64,000 nt of DNA from positions 34,147,410 through 34,211,409 of the forward strand of contig OY992537.1 in NCBI GenBank assembly GCA_963921195.1, read 5' to 3'. Positions within the stretch are counted from its first letter, which is position 1, and each line of letters starts with the position of its first letter. Below are positions 1-11,220 of this stretch, one piece after another. Under the pieces are notes generated by a model. That model ran no database searches. It was not told the origin of the DNA and worked only from the letters and a program-made list of their open reading frames with translations. The DNA is from Pegoplata infirma. Taxonomy: Eukaryota; Arthropoda; Insecta; Diptera; Anthomyiidae. The position numbers and the translations under genes were made by a program.

Positions 1-546
1 AGGTAATAAAACAGCCTTTAAAAGTCATGTACCATGACTTTTTTATTTAGAATCCCAATTTTTCTTTAGTTTGAATTTTGCAAAATATCTCTGTCAATTT
101 CCTGGGTGAAATCAGCAGAGAAATCTGTCAAGACAGCAGAAAGATTTGCTGATCACAGCAGAAAAATCTGAAAATTTTATCAGACAAATAGGCTGGTTGC
201 TACTCAGTAACTTACTGATTTCAGCAGAAAAATCTGCTAATTTAAACCAAAAAATCTGCTAAAATTTCATCGTGTTTGAGTCATCTGATAAATCTGCTGA
301 TTTAAGCAGATTTAATAAAACTCTGTATTGTGCAATGAAAAAATTTAGGATAATTTTTTTTATTTTTCTTAACTTTGAAACCCTGTATTTTATTTTTATT
401 AATATTTTGTGAAAACAAATTTTTGATAAAAATTTTTTTATCAAATCATAAATTTTTCATGAAAAAACATTTTAATGAAAAACATTTTTTGATAAAAAGT
501 TTTTAATGGCTAAGAAATACTAATGATAAAATAATTTTTTGATAAT
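1..546. other. AT-rich spacer with AGCAGA/TCTGCT motifs
   Basis: No gene is seen. Between about 105 and 320 the dyad AGCAGAaaaaTCTGCT and its half sites recur at least six times. The same motif reappears near 33718, so this is probably the edge of a degraded repeat rather than host sequence. Confidence 0.5.
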
Positions 547-800
547 AAAAACAAGTAGAAAAGTTAAATTCGACTTGGCCGGATCCATGAATACCCTCCA
601 CAATGCCCTTTTTATGTGGTAATAAATTTTATGATGTAAAAAAAATCACAGTTTTGATTAGAAATATTTAATTTTGAGTAAAAAACTTTTTTAGTAATTT
701 TTGAAAAAAAAAAAAATTAAAATTTTTTTTTTTAAGTGTAAAATTTTTTTTTTAAGTGTAAAATTTTTTTCGAGTGTAATATTTTTTTTTTAGTTTTAAA
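547..800 (-). mobile_element. DINE-1-type element, truncated 3' part
   Basis: Reading right to left this matches the 3' portion of the DINE-1 copies at 38643, 42792, 48158 and 58158: the GTGGAGGGTATTCAT block, a GAATC..GCC..GTCGAATTTAA block and the CTTGTTTT terminus. It includes three runs of the GAGTGTAAAATTTT tandem motif. The 5' half, with the GTCY microsatellite, is missing. Confidence 0.75.
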
Positions 801-929
801 TTATTTTTGGAAAATTTAGGAAAAAAAATTGATAAAAAAAAATTTCGATAAAATAAAATATTTTGATGAAAAAAAATTTATGCAGAAAATATAATTTCCC
901 TATTTGTGTGTTCCTCTTTTTTTGTCTAT

Positions 930-2700
930 CCAGAGCTTTTTGAAGCCCACTGATGAGCTACAAAGCCGAAAATTGGCATGCATATAGTAAAACACCTGGG
1001 GCAGATCCTAACGATTTTTTGCCTGTGGGCGGAGAAATAAGAGAAAAAGTGGGCGTGGCAAAATTCAATTGTTTGACATTTTTGCTTAATTTAAAGCCCC
1101 CTAATGACTTAGGAAGCTTAAAATTTCCTAGAATATAGTCCTAACGATTGCGCATATCACCAAATAATCGGATTTAAAATTTTCGCAATGTGGGCGGAGA
1201 ATTGGGGGGAAAAGTTTAGTTCTAACAATGAAGCATATCCTGAAGTAATCGGACTTACATTTTTTAGACTGTGAAAGGAGAATTAAGAGAAAAATGGGGC
1301 GTGGCAAAATTGTATTTTTTAATATTTTAACTAATTTGAAGACCCCAATGACCTATGAAGATAAAAATTTTCATTTTAGCTTATTGTAAAGTCCTTTAAT
1401 GACTTAGGAAGCTGAAAATTTCCTAGCATATAGTCCTATCGATGAAGCATATCCTGAAGTAGTCGAATTTTAAATTTTTGGACTGTGGGTGGAGAATTGA
1501 AAGGAAAATGGGGAAAAATTGGGATTATTAACATTTTAACTTATTTTGAAGCCCCCAAAGGAAGCGGAAAATTGATAGCGTATAGTGCTAACGATGTTGT
1601 ATATCCTGAAGTAATCGGATTTTAAATTTCTCGACTGTGGACGGAGAATTAAAAGATGAAAGAGCGTGAAAAAATTGGGTTTTTTTAATATTTTAACTAA
1701 TTTAAAGACCTCGAATGACTTAGGAAGATGAAAATTGGCATGTATATAGTAGGTTTCATGGGGAAGATCAACAAGAACCTGGATTTTTGATATCCAGTGT
1801 ATGGGTGGATAATAAGAAAGGCAAGGGGCGTGGTAAATTTATTTCCATCTATTTTCTGTACATATAATTTTGTTTTGTGTTTTTCTAATTTTTTTTTGTA
1901 TTCAGCGCTTTTTGAATTTCATTAATGGACTTATAAGCTGAAAATTGGCATGTATATAGTAAAACACCAGGGACATTTTTGTTAAATAAACTAAAAAAAA
2001 TTGATTTGAGTTAAATTATTTAGTCGGCTTTTTCTAAAAACTTTGTTTAAACGATGATTTTAACAAAAAAGTTTGCTTAAACACAATAAAATATTGAATT
2101 TTATATCGAATTGGATAAATTTACAAATTTTGCTTGAGAGTAGGGGGGACATAATAGTTTTTTTAGCTAAAAAGTGGGGCATGACGCAAAAAGGTTGGGA
2201 ACCATTGTTTTAGAGTATTTTTAAGCTCCGCCCCTATGAATTAGGAAGCTGAAGTCCCTAACATGTAGTCCTAACTACGAAGCATATTCTAAAGTAGTCC
2301 GATTTAACATTTTTGGAATGTAGACGGAGTTGAGGGGAAAAAGGGAAAAGGCAATATTGTGTTTTATTTTTTTTTTTAATTTAACTAACTTTAAACCTAA
2401 TGACCTACGCCGCCGAAAATAGGCCAGCATATTGTCCTGACACTGGACCATATCCTAAAGTAGTCAGACTTAAAATTGTTGGACTGTGGACGGAGAATTA
2501 AGAGGGAAACGGGCGTGAATACGATTATAGTACTAACGATGGAGCTTATTCTAAAGTAGTCAGATTTAAAAATATGGACGGATAATTAAAAGAAGTAATG
2601 GGCGTGGAAAAATTATGTTTTCACATCTTACCTAATTTTGAAGACACCTTATGACCTTGAAAGATGAAAATTGTGAGTGAAAGGGCGGTGATAAAAAAAA
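930..2700. repeat. Degenerate tandem array, units of about 150-190 bp
   Basis: A module recurs about ten times: AAGCCCCCTAATGACTTAGG, then GCTGAAAATTKCCTAGC, then a TATAGTCCTAACGATG block, then CTGAAGTAGTCGGA, then GGACTGTGGGCGGAGAATT, then GGGCGTGGCAAAATT. Copies vary in length and some are truncated. A fuller start block (GAGCTTTTTGAAGCCCAC) occurs at about 932 and again at about 1903, hinting at a higher-order period near 970 bp. The array is GC-richer than its surroundings. The 61-codon frame at 953-1138 is only a chance frame in one unit. Confidence 0.7.
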
Positions 2701-2802
2701 TCCGTTATGAATTTTGTTCAGTTTATATATATAATCTGTAACGTAGCCGGATTTTCAGCCTCTAAGACAGGGAAGACGGCGAAATTTAGTTTTTAAACAT
2801 TT

Positions 2803-3027
2803 AGGTGGTTATTCATAAAAACTAAAATATAACTAAAGTAGGTTTATTTGACAGATATTGCAGGCATATTTGTCAAATAAACCTACAATAAGTCTACTAT
2901 AAGTGTTATGAATATATATATATTATATTAAAGCCTTTATTCATAATAAATACTAATCACTACAAACAAAAAAAAATAGTACTTAATGATAAATAATTAT
3001 AATAAAAAGTGTTATGAATAACAGCCT
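2803..3027. mobile_element. Small inverted-repeat element
   Basis: The ends form an imperfect 16-bp inverted repeat (AGGTGGTTATTCATAA against AGGCTGTTATTCATAA). An inner pair, GTAGGTTTATTTGACA with TGTCAAATAAACCTAC, lies at about 2838-2895, so the element could be two overlapping small foldbacks. I see no clear target-site duplication. Confidence 0.45.
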
Positions 3028-3361
3028 CAAACTATTTCTGAAAAACAAAACATAATTTTTTATAAAGTTTAGTAAAAAATTAGAATTATTAAGAAAAGTG
3101 ATTTGGTGTTCCGCCTGGCAGGGACAGGCTACTCGACTAGTGCAGAAAATAAAATTGACAAAAAAAAAATTGATGAAAAAATTTTTTTTTTGTGTTAAAA
3201 AAAAAATGGTACTTTGTTGAAAAAAAATTTTTTTTTTTATGGAAAAATTTATGGAAAAAATATCCAAAATAAAAAAAATTTGATGCAAAAAAAAAAATTT
3301 TTGAGAAAAAAAATGCAAAAAATGTTGACGAACATTTTTTTTTTAATATTTATGGTACAAT

Positions 3362-3427
3362 CACCAGCTGGTGAAACACGTAATTATTCACCAGCTGGTG
3401 AAACACGTATTTATTTACCAGCAGGTT
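3362..3427. repeat. Three 27-bp units with CACCAGCTGGTG palindrome
   Basis: Starts at 3362, 3389 and about 3416 are exactly 27 bp apart. The first two carry the perfect 12-bp palindrome CACCAGCTGGTG followed by AAACACGTA; the third is degraded to ACCAGCAGGT. The same palindrome sits singly in X copies at 9.9, 23.1, 50.4 and 57.9 kb (some diverged), so this copy has amplified it locally. Confidence 0.75.
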
Positions 3428-4044
3428 ATTTATTATAGGGAAGCGATTTTCATGTACTAAAAAATCTAAAAAATTGGGCTTAAAATATGCGCTAAAAAAT
3501 TAAAAAAAATGCACTAAAAAACACTAAAATATGCACTAAAAAATAAAATTTGTGCAGTAAAAATCTTGTTTTCATGCAAAAAACTTCTAAAAGAAGTAAA
3601 AACTAACGCTTTAGTAACATTTAAAACTTCACACAGAAAACAGTTTCAGTTGCTACAACTGAATTGTTTGCCAACTGATTTTTTGCGGTTCCACGTACTA
3701 CATATCATTGAATTCAGTTGCCTCTACTGATAATTCAGTTGCCTCCACCGGCAAAAATCTATCATAATAACCGAATATTTTTATGTTAAAATTGACATTG
3801 GTTGGAGTGATCGAATTTTAAAAAGCGTTATATGGTTGCTCCAATCAATATTTTTTATACACTGTTTCCATTGAAATAAAATTTTTATTATTTTTTTTTA
3901 AACAATTTTATTAATTGAAAATAATTACATAAATTGTAACAATTTAACAAGTGAAATAAATACATCTAATACAAAAATAAATAAATTAGCAATCAGACAA
4001 TAATTATTAACAAACTATGATAAAAGAATTGTTATATAAAAAAA

Positions 4045-5935
4045 TGCTCAGATTCCGTGAATTTTTCTAAACAACAACTCTAAGAATTTTTCTAAAGAAA
4101 AAATTTGATAATTTGTCTAAAGAAAAAATCTGAGAATTTTTCTAAAGAAAAAATCTGAGAATTTTTCTAAAGAAAAAATCTGAGAATTTTTCTAAAGAAA
4201 AAATCTGAGAATTTTTCTAAAGAAAAAATCTTAGAATTTTTCTATAAAAAATATCTCAGAAAGTACAAATTTTTTAATATAAAAAAATATAAAAAAGTCT
4301 TCTGAGACATTTTTTCTTTAGAAAAAGTCGCAGACTCTACGATATTTTTTTTTTTATAAAAGCTTCTAAGGCATTTTTTCTATAGAAAAAATTTCAGATT
4401 GTGAGAAGTTTTTGCTTTGCAAAAAGTCTCAGATTCTAAGACGTTTTTCCTGTAGAAAAAAATCTTAGATTCTGAGACATTTTTTCTATAGAAAAAGTCT
4501 CTGATTCCATAGAAAAAGAATTAGATTCTGAGACATTTTTTCTATAGGAAAAAGTCTCAGATTCCGACAATTTTTTTCTAAAAAGTCTCAGTTCTGAGAC
4601 ATTTTATTTTATAGAAAAATCTCTTGATTCTGGCATATTCTTTTTATAGAAAGTCTCAAATTCTGATACACTTTTTCTATAGAAAAAGTCTCATTTCTGA
4701 GACATTGTTTTTTATGAAAAAAATCTCTAGATACTGAGAAATTTATCTATAGAAAAAGTCTCAGATTCGGACACATTTTTTCTATAGAAAAAGTGTCAGA
4801 TTCTAAGACATTTTATCTATAGAAAAAGTCACAAATTCTGAGACGTTTTTTCTAGATGAAAAGTCTCAGATTCTTAGAATTTTTTTCTAGAGAAGAAGAC
4901 TCAGATTCTGAGACATTTCTTCTATAGACAAAATCAAAAATACTGAATTTTTTTCTTACAGAAAAAGTCTCAGAATCTCAGATATTTTTCCTACATAAAA
5001 AGTCTCAGATTCTAAGACATTTCTCTTACACAAATGTATCAGATTTTTCCATTAGAAAAAGTCTTAAATTCTGAGACATTTTTGCTATAAAAAAAGTCTC
5101 AGATTCTGAGATATTTTTGCTATAAAAAAGTCTCCGATTCTGAGACATTTTCCTATAGAAAAAGTCTCATATTCTGAGACATTTTTCTCATAGAAAAAGT
5201 CTCAGATTTTGAAACATTTTTCCTATAGAAAATTCTTAGATTCCGAAGAATTTTTTCTATCGAAAAGTCTCACATTTTTCTGTAAAAAAGGTTTCAGATT
5301 CTGAGACATTTTCCTATAAAAAAAGTCTCAGATTCTGAGAAATTTTTCCTATAAAAAGTCTCAGATTCTGAGAAATTTTTCCTATAAAAACAGTCTCAGA
5401 TTGTGAGTCATTTGTCCTATAGAAAAAGTCTCAGATTCTGAGACATTTTTCTTACAGAAAAGGTCTCCGATTCTGAGATATTTTTCCTATAGAAAAAGTC
5501 TTAGATTCTGAGATAGTTTTCTTGTTAAAAAAAGTCTCAGATTCTGACACATTTTTCACATAGAAAAAGTATAACATTCTGAGACATTTTTCCAATAGAA
5601 AAATTCTCAGATTCCGAAATATTTTTCCTTTAGAAAAAGTATTAGATTCTGAGACATTTTTTCTATAGAAAAGTCTCAGATTCTCAAAAACTTTTCCTAT
5701 AGAAAAAATCTCAGATTTTGATGCATTCTTCCTACAAAAAAGGTCCCAGATTCCGAGACATTTGTGCTTTAGGAAAAGTCTTCGAATCTCAGACATTTGT
5801 ACTTTAGAAAAAGTTTAAGAATCTGAGACATTTGTCCTTTAGAAAAAGTCTCAGAATCTGTGATAATTTTCCTAAAGGAAAGTCTTAGATTCTGAATTAG
5901 ATACTGCCTTCGATTCTGAGAAAATCTTTGTGTGT
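4045..5935. repeat. 35-bp satellite array 1 (degenerate)
   Basis: About 45-50 diverged units alternate the dyad CTCAGATTCTGAG with TTTTTCCTATAGAAAAA. Spacing drifts between about 33 and 42 bp, so this is an old array. Its left end (4091-4265) is a separate 25-bp sub-array. Frames of about 100 codons here come only from the repeat being free of stops in one register. Confidence 0.85.
4091..4265. repeat. 25-bp sub-array inside array 1
   Basis: Seven units start every 25 bp (4091, 4116, 4141, 4166, 4191, 4216, 4241), each TCTAAAGAAAAAATCTGAG plus AATTTT. It keeps the TTTTTCTAnAGAAAAA palindrome but reduces the CTCAGA..TCTGAG dyad to one arm, so it is a 10-bp-shorter derivative that amplified on its own. 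Confidence 0.85.
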
Positions 5936-6390
5936 ACCTTGGTTAATTTCTATTTTCTAAAATTTATTTACCACTCTTTGGACACTTCGTACTTTTTGTA
6001 CTTCTGTTTTGTTTTTTTGTAGTTGGCTCAAAAATGTTTAATGGGGTTTGTAACATCATTATCATCTGCATTGAAACCACATCTGAAAATATATAAAACA
6101 ATTTTTTTTTTTAATTGGCCAATATTTCTGCAACAGTATTAACTTACCCTTAAAAATTTTTTTGCGTTTTTTTTCTTCAGTTTTAATTAATAATTAAAAT
6201 TTTTCGTAAATAAGTCTTAACCGTTGTTTGTTTTTTATTTTATAAAATTATTATTTTTATTTTTGTGACGTTTAATTTTTTTAATCAAAATGAAATCCCA
6301 ACAAATAATTATTTGTCAAGAGTATCAATAAAATTTCTAAATTGGTAGTAGTAGTAGAATTTTACAAAAAAAAATAAAATATATATAAAA

Positions 6391-6520
6391 TTTGGTTAAG
6401 TGGATCATTATTTTCAGTTGTGAATCAATTAATAAATATATTTAAAATTTTATTTAAGATTTGGTTAAGTTGATTATTATTTTCAGTTGTGAATACAATT
6501 ATTTAATATATTGGAAATTT
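6391..6520. repeat. Direct duplication, 69-bp period
   Basis: TTTGGTTAAGTKGATYATTA followed by TTTTCAGTTGTGAAT occurs at 6391 and again at 6460, inside the right portion of the inverted-repeat element. Confidence 0.7.
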
Positions 6521-7180
6521 ATTAATTAAAGCAACTGATTATAGGTCGAGAGAGAAAATATAGACTTAAATAAACGGTTGCATCTACTGAATATTTTTAA
6601 AAAGCGTTATAAGATTTTAATTTTTGTGTATTTACCAACTTATTAGTTGCTAATACATCAATTCGGTCACAATAAACATTTATCTAATACTGTTGTAAGT
6701 TATATGGTATGGTGATAAAACTTTTACAATAACAACTAAAAATAATTCAAATTTATCAAAATTCGGTTTTTATAATCGAATTCCAACTAAACCGTTCTCT
6801 GTGTGTTAATGTGAGCCAGATTTTTTAGAAATTTAAAATAATAAAAAAAAATTTTCTTATTTTCAAAATAAATTTTTGAAATTTTAAACACTTTTTGAAA
6901 CAAATTAATTTCAATTTGTGTTTTTGCTAATTTATGCCAAAATATGCAAAAATATGCACTTAAATATTGGAAATATGCAAAAATGTGCAAAAACAAATCG
7001 ATGCCATTTTAACGCAAATTTCTTGATTCGGAAAGATAATTGGTCGATATCGTTTTTAGGCTATCGACAAAAAACCTGAATTTGCATGGAAATCACATCC
7101 CTAATTTTTATCCAAGTTACAAATCGAAGTTTCAAACCATTTTCGTTTTAAGAAAATAAAAACAGAAATAAGAACATTTC

Positions 7181-7596
7181 CATTTTAAAAACAACTTTAT
7201 AAAAAGTTACTTGAAAATTGTTACTTTGACGATATCATCGTAATGATGAGTAAAGAAATGTGGCCTCGAGCTAGAATATTTTTTTTAAAGAGTTAATATG
7301 TCGATTTATAAAAAATGTTTCTTAATTTAAAAATTAAAACAGAATTTATATAAAGTTTAATTTTAGTTGTTTTTGCTGTATTTGTTTAAGAAGCAAATTT
7401 CGAATGCTTATAATGGTTATTGGGGTGGAAAATTAATATTGACACATTTTGGTTTTCCTACAGTTGTATTGTTGTCCTTGGTGTTTTGGTATATATAACT
7501 AAGTAAAAACCGAGGGAGACACTTAATTGTAAGATGTTTTTTAAAGATTTAATTATAAATTTTTTAAGGACAATATTTTATCAGGCTTTCAATTAT
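7181..7596. other. Spacer, no feature seen
   Basis: AT-rich sequence without a convincing frame or repeat. It lies between the X remnant and the DINE-1 copy. Confidence 0.4.
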
Positions 7597-8354
7597 TATA
7601 CCCTACATCACACTGTGGTACAGTAAAAAAAAAATGAGTTTGTGCTGATGTTTGTAACTACCCGAAATATTGGTCCTAGACCCACTTTTAAGTGTACCGA
7701 TTAACTCAGAATCACTTTTTGAGTCGATTTAGCGATGTCCGTCCGTCCGTCTGTCCACGTAAACGATACAGATCTCATTTTTTTTTTTTAAGTTTTAACG
7801 AAGCCTATTGAAATTGGAAAAAATCGGTCCATGTTTCACCTAGCCACCATTCAAATGTCATCTTTTATTTTTGCTCAAATGACTCTAATAACCGTATAAT
7901 AATAGATATCCTTTCGAAATTTGGCAGGTTTGTATTCACAAATCATCTTTTCAAATTTTAAAGGAATCAGACTAGTTCTTCTTGTAGCCCACATACAAAC
8001 CACCTTCCCGATATTTACAAAAATCTATTAAATGTCATGAAAATAAAAAATATTTAATTAAAATTTAGGCGTACTTTATGTTAAATGCGTACTTTAATAA
8101 CCCAATCAAATCTGAATATAATCGGGCCATTTTTGGACCTAGGCCCCATATAAAAATTTCATCGATATTAAGTTAAATCGGTAAAAAAAAAAACAAATAG
8201 AAGCCTATTTCACTCAAATTTGGTTTGTGAGTGTTTTTTATACATATAAAGATTTGATGAAAGATAGATCCAATCGGTTCATATTTGAACTTCGGACCCA
8301 TTTTCCGGTATTGCATGGTCGGTCTTGACCGACTATAATTTTCTTACTTGTTTT
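7597..8354 (+). mobile_element. DINE-1-type element (divergent subfamily)
   Basis: It starts TATACCCTACATCACACTGT, has CCGAAATATTGGTCCTAGACCC, then GATTTAGCGATGTCCGTCCG with a short GTCY run, and ends GACCGACTATAATTTTCTT plus ACTTGTTTT. This order (TATACCC end, GGTCCTAGACC, CGATGTCCGTC, CTTGTTTT end) matches the Helentron-related DINE-1/INE-1 elements of flies. The body differs from the other copies here. No coding capacity. Confidence 0.8.
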
Positions 8355-9044
8355 AATTTCTTGTTTAAAATTTTAAAACTACATGTCGCCATATAAATAT
8401 CAGCCTAGTATTATTGAAAGTGTTCTATTTTATATTGCCTACGCTCTACTATACATTTATTGTTTAAAATTGGATATGATAATCCTTTTTAAGATTGTAC
8501 ATTAAATCAATGCTGTACTTGAAGTTTGTGCAAGCAAAGTAGTACTGAAGCAAAAGTAGGTTAAGTTTAAGTTAATTTCATGTGAATGGGTGCATTTAAG
8601 TAATTTTGTTTTTATTTTAACTACAATCAGAATTGTTCCCAGTCTCTCTATTATGTTTAAACAAATTTATGCTTTAAAACCTGTATTTTGCTGACGTTTT
8701 TAAGGGACGTAAAATCGTAAAATATTTTAAATTAAGTGAAAACAAATGAATGTATGTGTGGAAGAAGGTGCTATAATCCAATTTTTAGAAATCGCGTTTT
8801 TTTGCCAAATCGTACCTTCTTACAATATTTCGACCTATTTGTAAACAAATTTGTTAAAAACTTGATCGTTTTCGGTCATAAAAGTGACCTTAAAAGTTAT
8901 ATTTTATTTATTTTTGAAAATATTTTATATTTTTCCCCGAATATTAATATGTATTTAGCAGTTAAACTAACGATGGTATATGAAAATTCTTACATGTGAG
9001 ATGGTGAACGTATAGAAAACATCCTAGGCTTTAACATGTGCCCA
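8355..9044. other. Spacer, no feature seen
   Basis: AT-rich. The 87-codon frame at 8736-8999 has no recognisable domain and low-complexity composition, so I do not call it a gene. Confidence 0.4.
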
Positions 9045-9417
9045 CACTCAAAATATTTTGTAGGCAAAAATAAAATGAAAAACACATTTAAAACAAGTAA
9101 TAAAACACTTGAAAACCATCCCAGTAATTATTCATTTGTTTTAACAAACATCAACATTTATTTTTTACTGTTAATAAAATTTTCTAAAATAAATAATATT
9201 GAATATTAAAATAGAACTTCACTTTCATTTTATTTACCAACAAATTCGAAAAAAATAGCCTACGAAAACATTAAAAATTAATGATTGTTGTGTTATTTTT
9301 ACAAACAATTAAAAAAAAAAAAACCCCAGGAAAACATTAAAAATTAATGATTTCTTAGGTTATTTTTACAATTTTTCTATTGAATTTTATTTTAAAAAAT
9401 TTTTAATACAATTTTTG

Positions 9418-9482
9418 GGGAATCGATCCCGCAATGAACTACATTCTGGCCAGACACTTTACCCATCGTGACAAAGTCACTT
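9418..9482 (-). promoter_or_regulatory. tRNA-like Pol III A/B boxes in Y copy 1
   Basis: In reverse it reads GTGACTTTGTCACGATGGGT, AAAGTGTCTGGCCAG and GCGGGATCGATTCC. The A-box-like and B-box-like (GGATCGATTCC) segments are spaced about as in a tRNA gene. It is not a functional tRNA: no acceptor stem is evident. Confidence 0.5.
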
Positions 9483-9944
9483 GATGCAAACATGTTTTTA
9501 TATTTTATGACTTCTCTTTTAAAAATGCTAACAATTTAAAAAAAAAAATAACGTACACAAATCATTAAAAATTAATAAAGAATCACTTATTTTTACTTAC
9601 AGAACAAAAATAAATAACTTTAAAAATTGAATGCTAATAAAAGACTTTATTTTTTATGTTGTTATTTTTGAAACAAAGAACCGAAATAGTCATTTTAAAT
9701 AAAATAAACATTGAACAAATGTTTTAACATGATAATGTTTTTAGGCTGGTGTCTAATTTTAAAAAAGTTGCAGGACGCCACCTCAGTTTGACTATATAAG
9801 CTAACAATTAACGAAAAAGACAACAAGAATTATTATTTTCATTTTCTTAAAAAATTTTAATAACTTGGGTTGTAACTTGGATAATAATTCACCTCGTGGT
9901 GAATAAAACCGTTTTTCACCAGCTGGTTTATAAAAAGTAACATA

Positions 9945-10740
9945 ATTATTTTTCAACAAAAAAAAAATTTTTTTTTCATCAATATTTTTCTCCATCAACT
10001 TTTTTCCACCAATTTTTTTTTTTTCATCAAACTTTTTTTTTATCAAACTTTTTTTTTCAGCATATTTTTTTTTTCATTTTTTTTATCAATTTTTTTTTTT
10101 CATCAATTTTTTTTTTATTAAATTTTTTTGTCATCAAATTTTTTTTTCAAAATTTTTTTTTTTCATATTTTTTTTTTTTCATTAATTTTTTTATAAATTT
10201 TTTTTCATCAAATTTTTTTCCATAATTTTTTTTTTCATCATTTTTTTTTCATCAAACTTTATTTTTCATCAAAGTTTTTTTTTCATAAAATTTTTTTTTA
10301 TCGAACTTGTTTTTCATAATTTTTTTTTTTTGTATCAAATTTTTTTCTCATCATTTTTTTTTTTTTTTTTTTCATCAAATTTTTGTTGTCTACAAATTTT
10401 TGTTTTCGTCAATATTTTTTTATCAAACTTTTTTTTTCATCATTTTTTTTTTTCATCAAATTTTTGTTTTCGTAAATTTTTTTTTTTCATTAATATTTTT
10501 TTTTCATCAAATTTTTTTAATTTTTTTTTTCAAATTTTTTTATCAAACTTTTTATTATCAATTTTTTTCTCACCAAAACTTTTCTTTTTTCATATTTTTT
10601 TTTTTAAATTCATTAAAAACTTTTTTTCATCAAAATTTTTTTTCACCAAAAATTTTGGGTTCCTTAAATTTTTTTTAACATAATTTTGTTGTTCGTCAAA
10701 AAAAAAATCATTTTTTTTACCAAAACTACTTTTTCACCAA
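9945..10740. repeat. T-rich imperfect tandem block of X copy 1
   Basis: Dozens of runs of 6-15 T separated by CATCAAA, CATAA or ACATCAA. Phe-rich frames of 117-123 codons here are artefacts of the T runs. Equivalent blocks are at 23963-24660, 26620-26990 and 50440-51000. Confidence 0.85.
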
Positions 10741-10787
10741 GTCTAAGCTTTTCGCATAAAAATGTTCCATTTGTTTATCAAATGTAC

Positions 10788-11220
10788 ATAAAACAAGTGA
10801 GAGTGTTATATTCTTTGGTGCCGAATCTTTTATACTCTCCAAAATGTAAAAACACTTTTTTGCACTTATTTTTGCACTCACTTTCGAAATGTACACACAA
10901 AAAAAAAAAAAATTTTTCCATGAACGATTTTCATAGTATTTATGAACAAATTCATACAATTTATTAACTTTTTCATAATACTTATAAACTTTTTCATAGT
11001 ATTTATGAAAAATGTTAAAAATTCTTAAATTTCACATATTATGATTTATTCATAATTAAATGAAAAAGTTTATAAATATTATGAAAAAGTTAATAAATTG
11101 TATGAATTTGTTCATAAATACTATGTAAATCGTTCATGGAAAAAAAAATTGTGTGCAGCTCTTTTGGTTTTTTAATGGGGTCCTCGACTGATATTTCAAT
11201 TCGTTTTGCATGGAATAGCA
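10788..11220 (-). mobile_element. Shrunken DINE-1 segment within X
   Basis: AAACAAGTGAGAGTGTTA, GTGCCGAATCTTTTATACTC, then TGGGGTCCTCGACTGATATT and GTTTTGCATGGAATA parallel the minus-strand DINE-1 copy at 30475-31168 (GTGCCGAATCTTTTATACCC; GGGGTCCCCGACCGATATTT; ACGGAATGACA). The GTCY microsatellite is gone in this copy but partly kept in a related piece at 57340-57385. Confidence 0.6.
10894..11155. mobile_element. CACACAAAA foldback MITE in X copy 1
   Basis: Arms beginning CACACAAAA with TTTTTCCATGAACGATTTTC, then CATAGTATTTATGAACAAATT, are repeated inverted at 11060-11155. The X copy at 24679 reads GAAATGTACAGCT without interruption at this site, so 262 bp were inserted between GTA and CAGCT. 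Confidence 0.75.

Larger units (their letters stand above)
3630..6805. mobile_element. Inverted-repeat element carrying satellite array 1
   Basis: The ends are CACACAGAAAACAGTTTCAG and the inverse of CACACAGAGAACGGTTTAG. Subterminal modules also recur at both ends (AAAAAGCGTTATA near 3820 and 6600; CAGTTG/CATCTACTGA blocks). No transposase frame is visible, so it is non-autonomous. The centre is a 1.9 kb satellite array. The junction is supported by the intact hAT MITE copy, where the flanking sequences are nearly contiguous. The target duplication is unclear; TT is possible. Confidence 0.6.
3436..7103 (-). mobile_element. hAT-type MITE, split by a 3.2 kb insertion
   Basis: The left end TAGGGAAGCGATTTTCATG and the right end CATGGAAATCACATCCCTA match the intact copy at 59537-60071 in reverse orientation. 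The interior shares the 'aatatgcactaaaaaa' runs and the GATATCG block near 7050. Flanks ATTTATTA and ATTTTTAT are compatible with a decayed 8-bp duplication inside an X copy whose uninterrupted form reads GAATTATTATCCAAG. An inverted-repeat element occupies 3630-6805. Confidence 0.65.
3130..7180 (-). mobile_element. X element, minus copy, split by a nested insertion
   Basis: 3130-3435 is the A-rich block (TTGATGAAAAAA repeats) followed by CACCAGCTGGTG units. 7104-7180 continues with ATCCAAGTTACAAATCGAAG and the AAGAAAATAA block seen in reverse in other X copies at 9.8 kb, 23.0 kb and 45.0 kb. The intervening 3.67 kb is a hAT-type MITE that itself carries another element. Confidence 0.6.

Noticed and set aside
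5452..5796. 114-codon minus-strand frame with repeated peptide pattern
   Set aside because: It is a stop-free register of the 35-bp satellite; repetition of the peptide simply mirrors the DNA repeat.
10307..10683. Two overlapping Phe-rich open frames of 117-123 codons
   Set aside because: They come entirely from T runs separated by CATCAAA; the same happens in every X copy in several frames.
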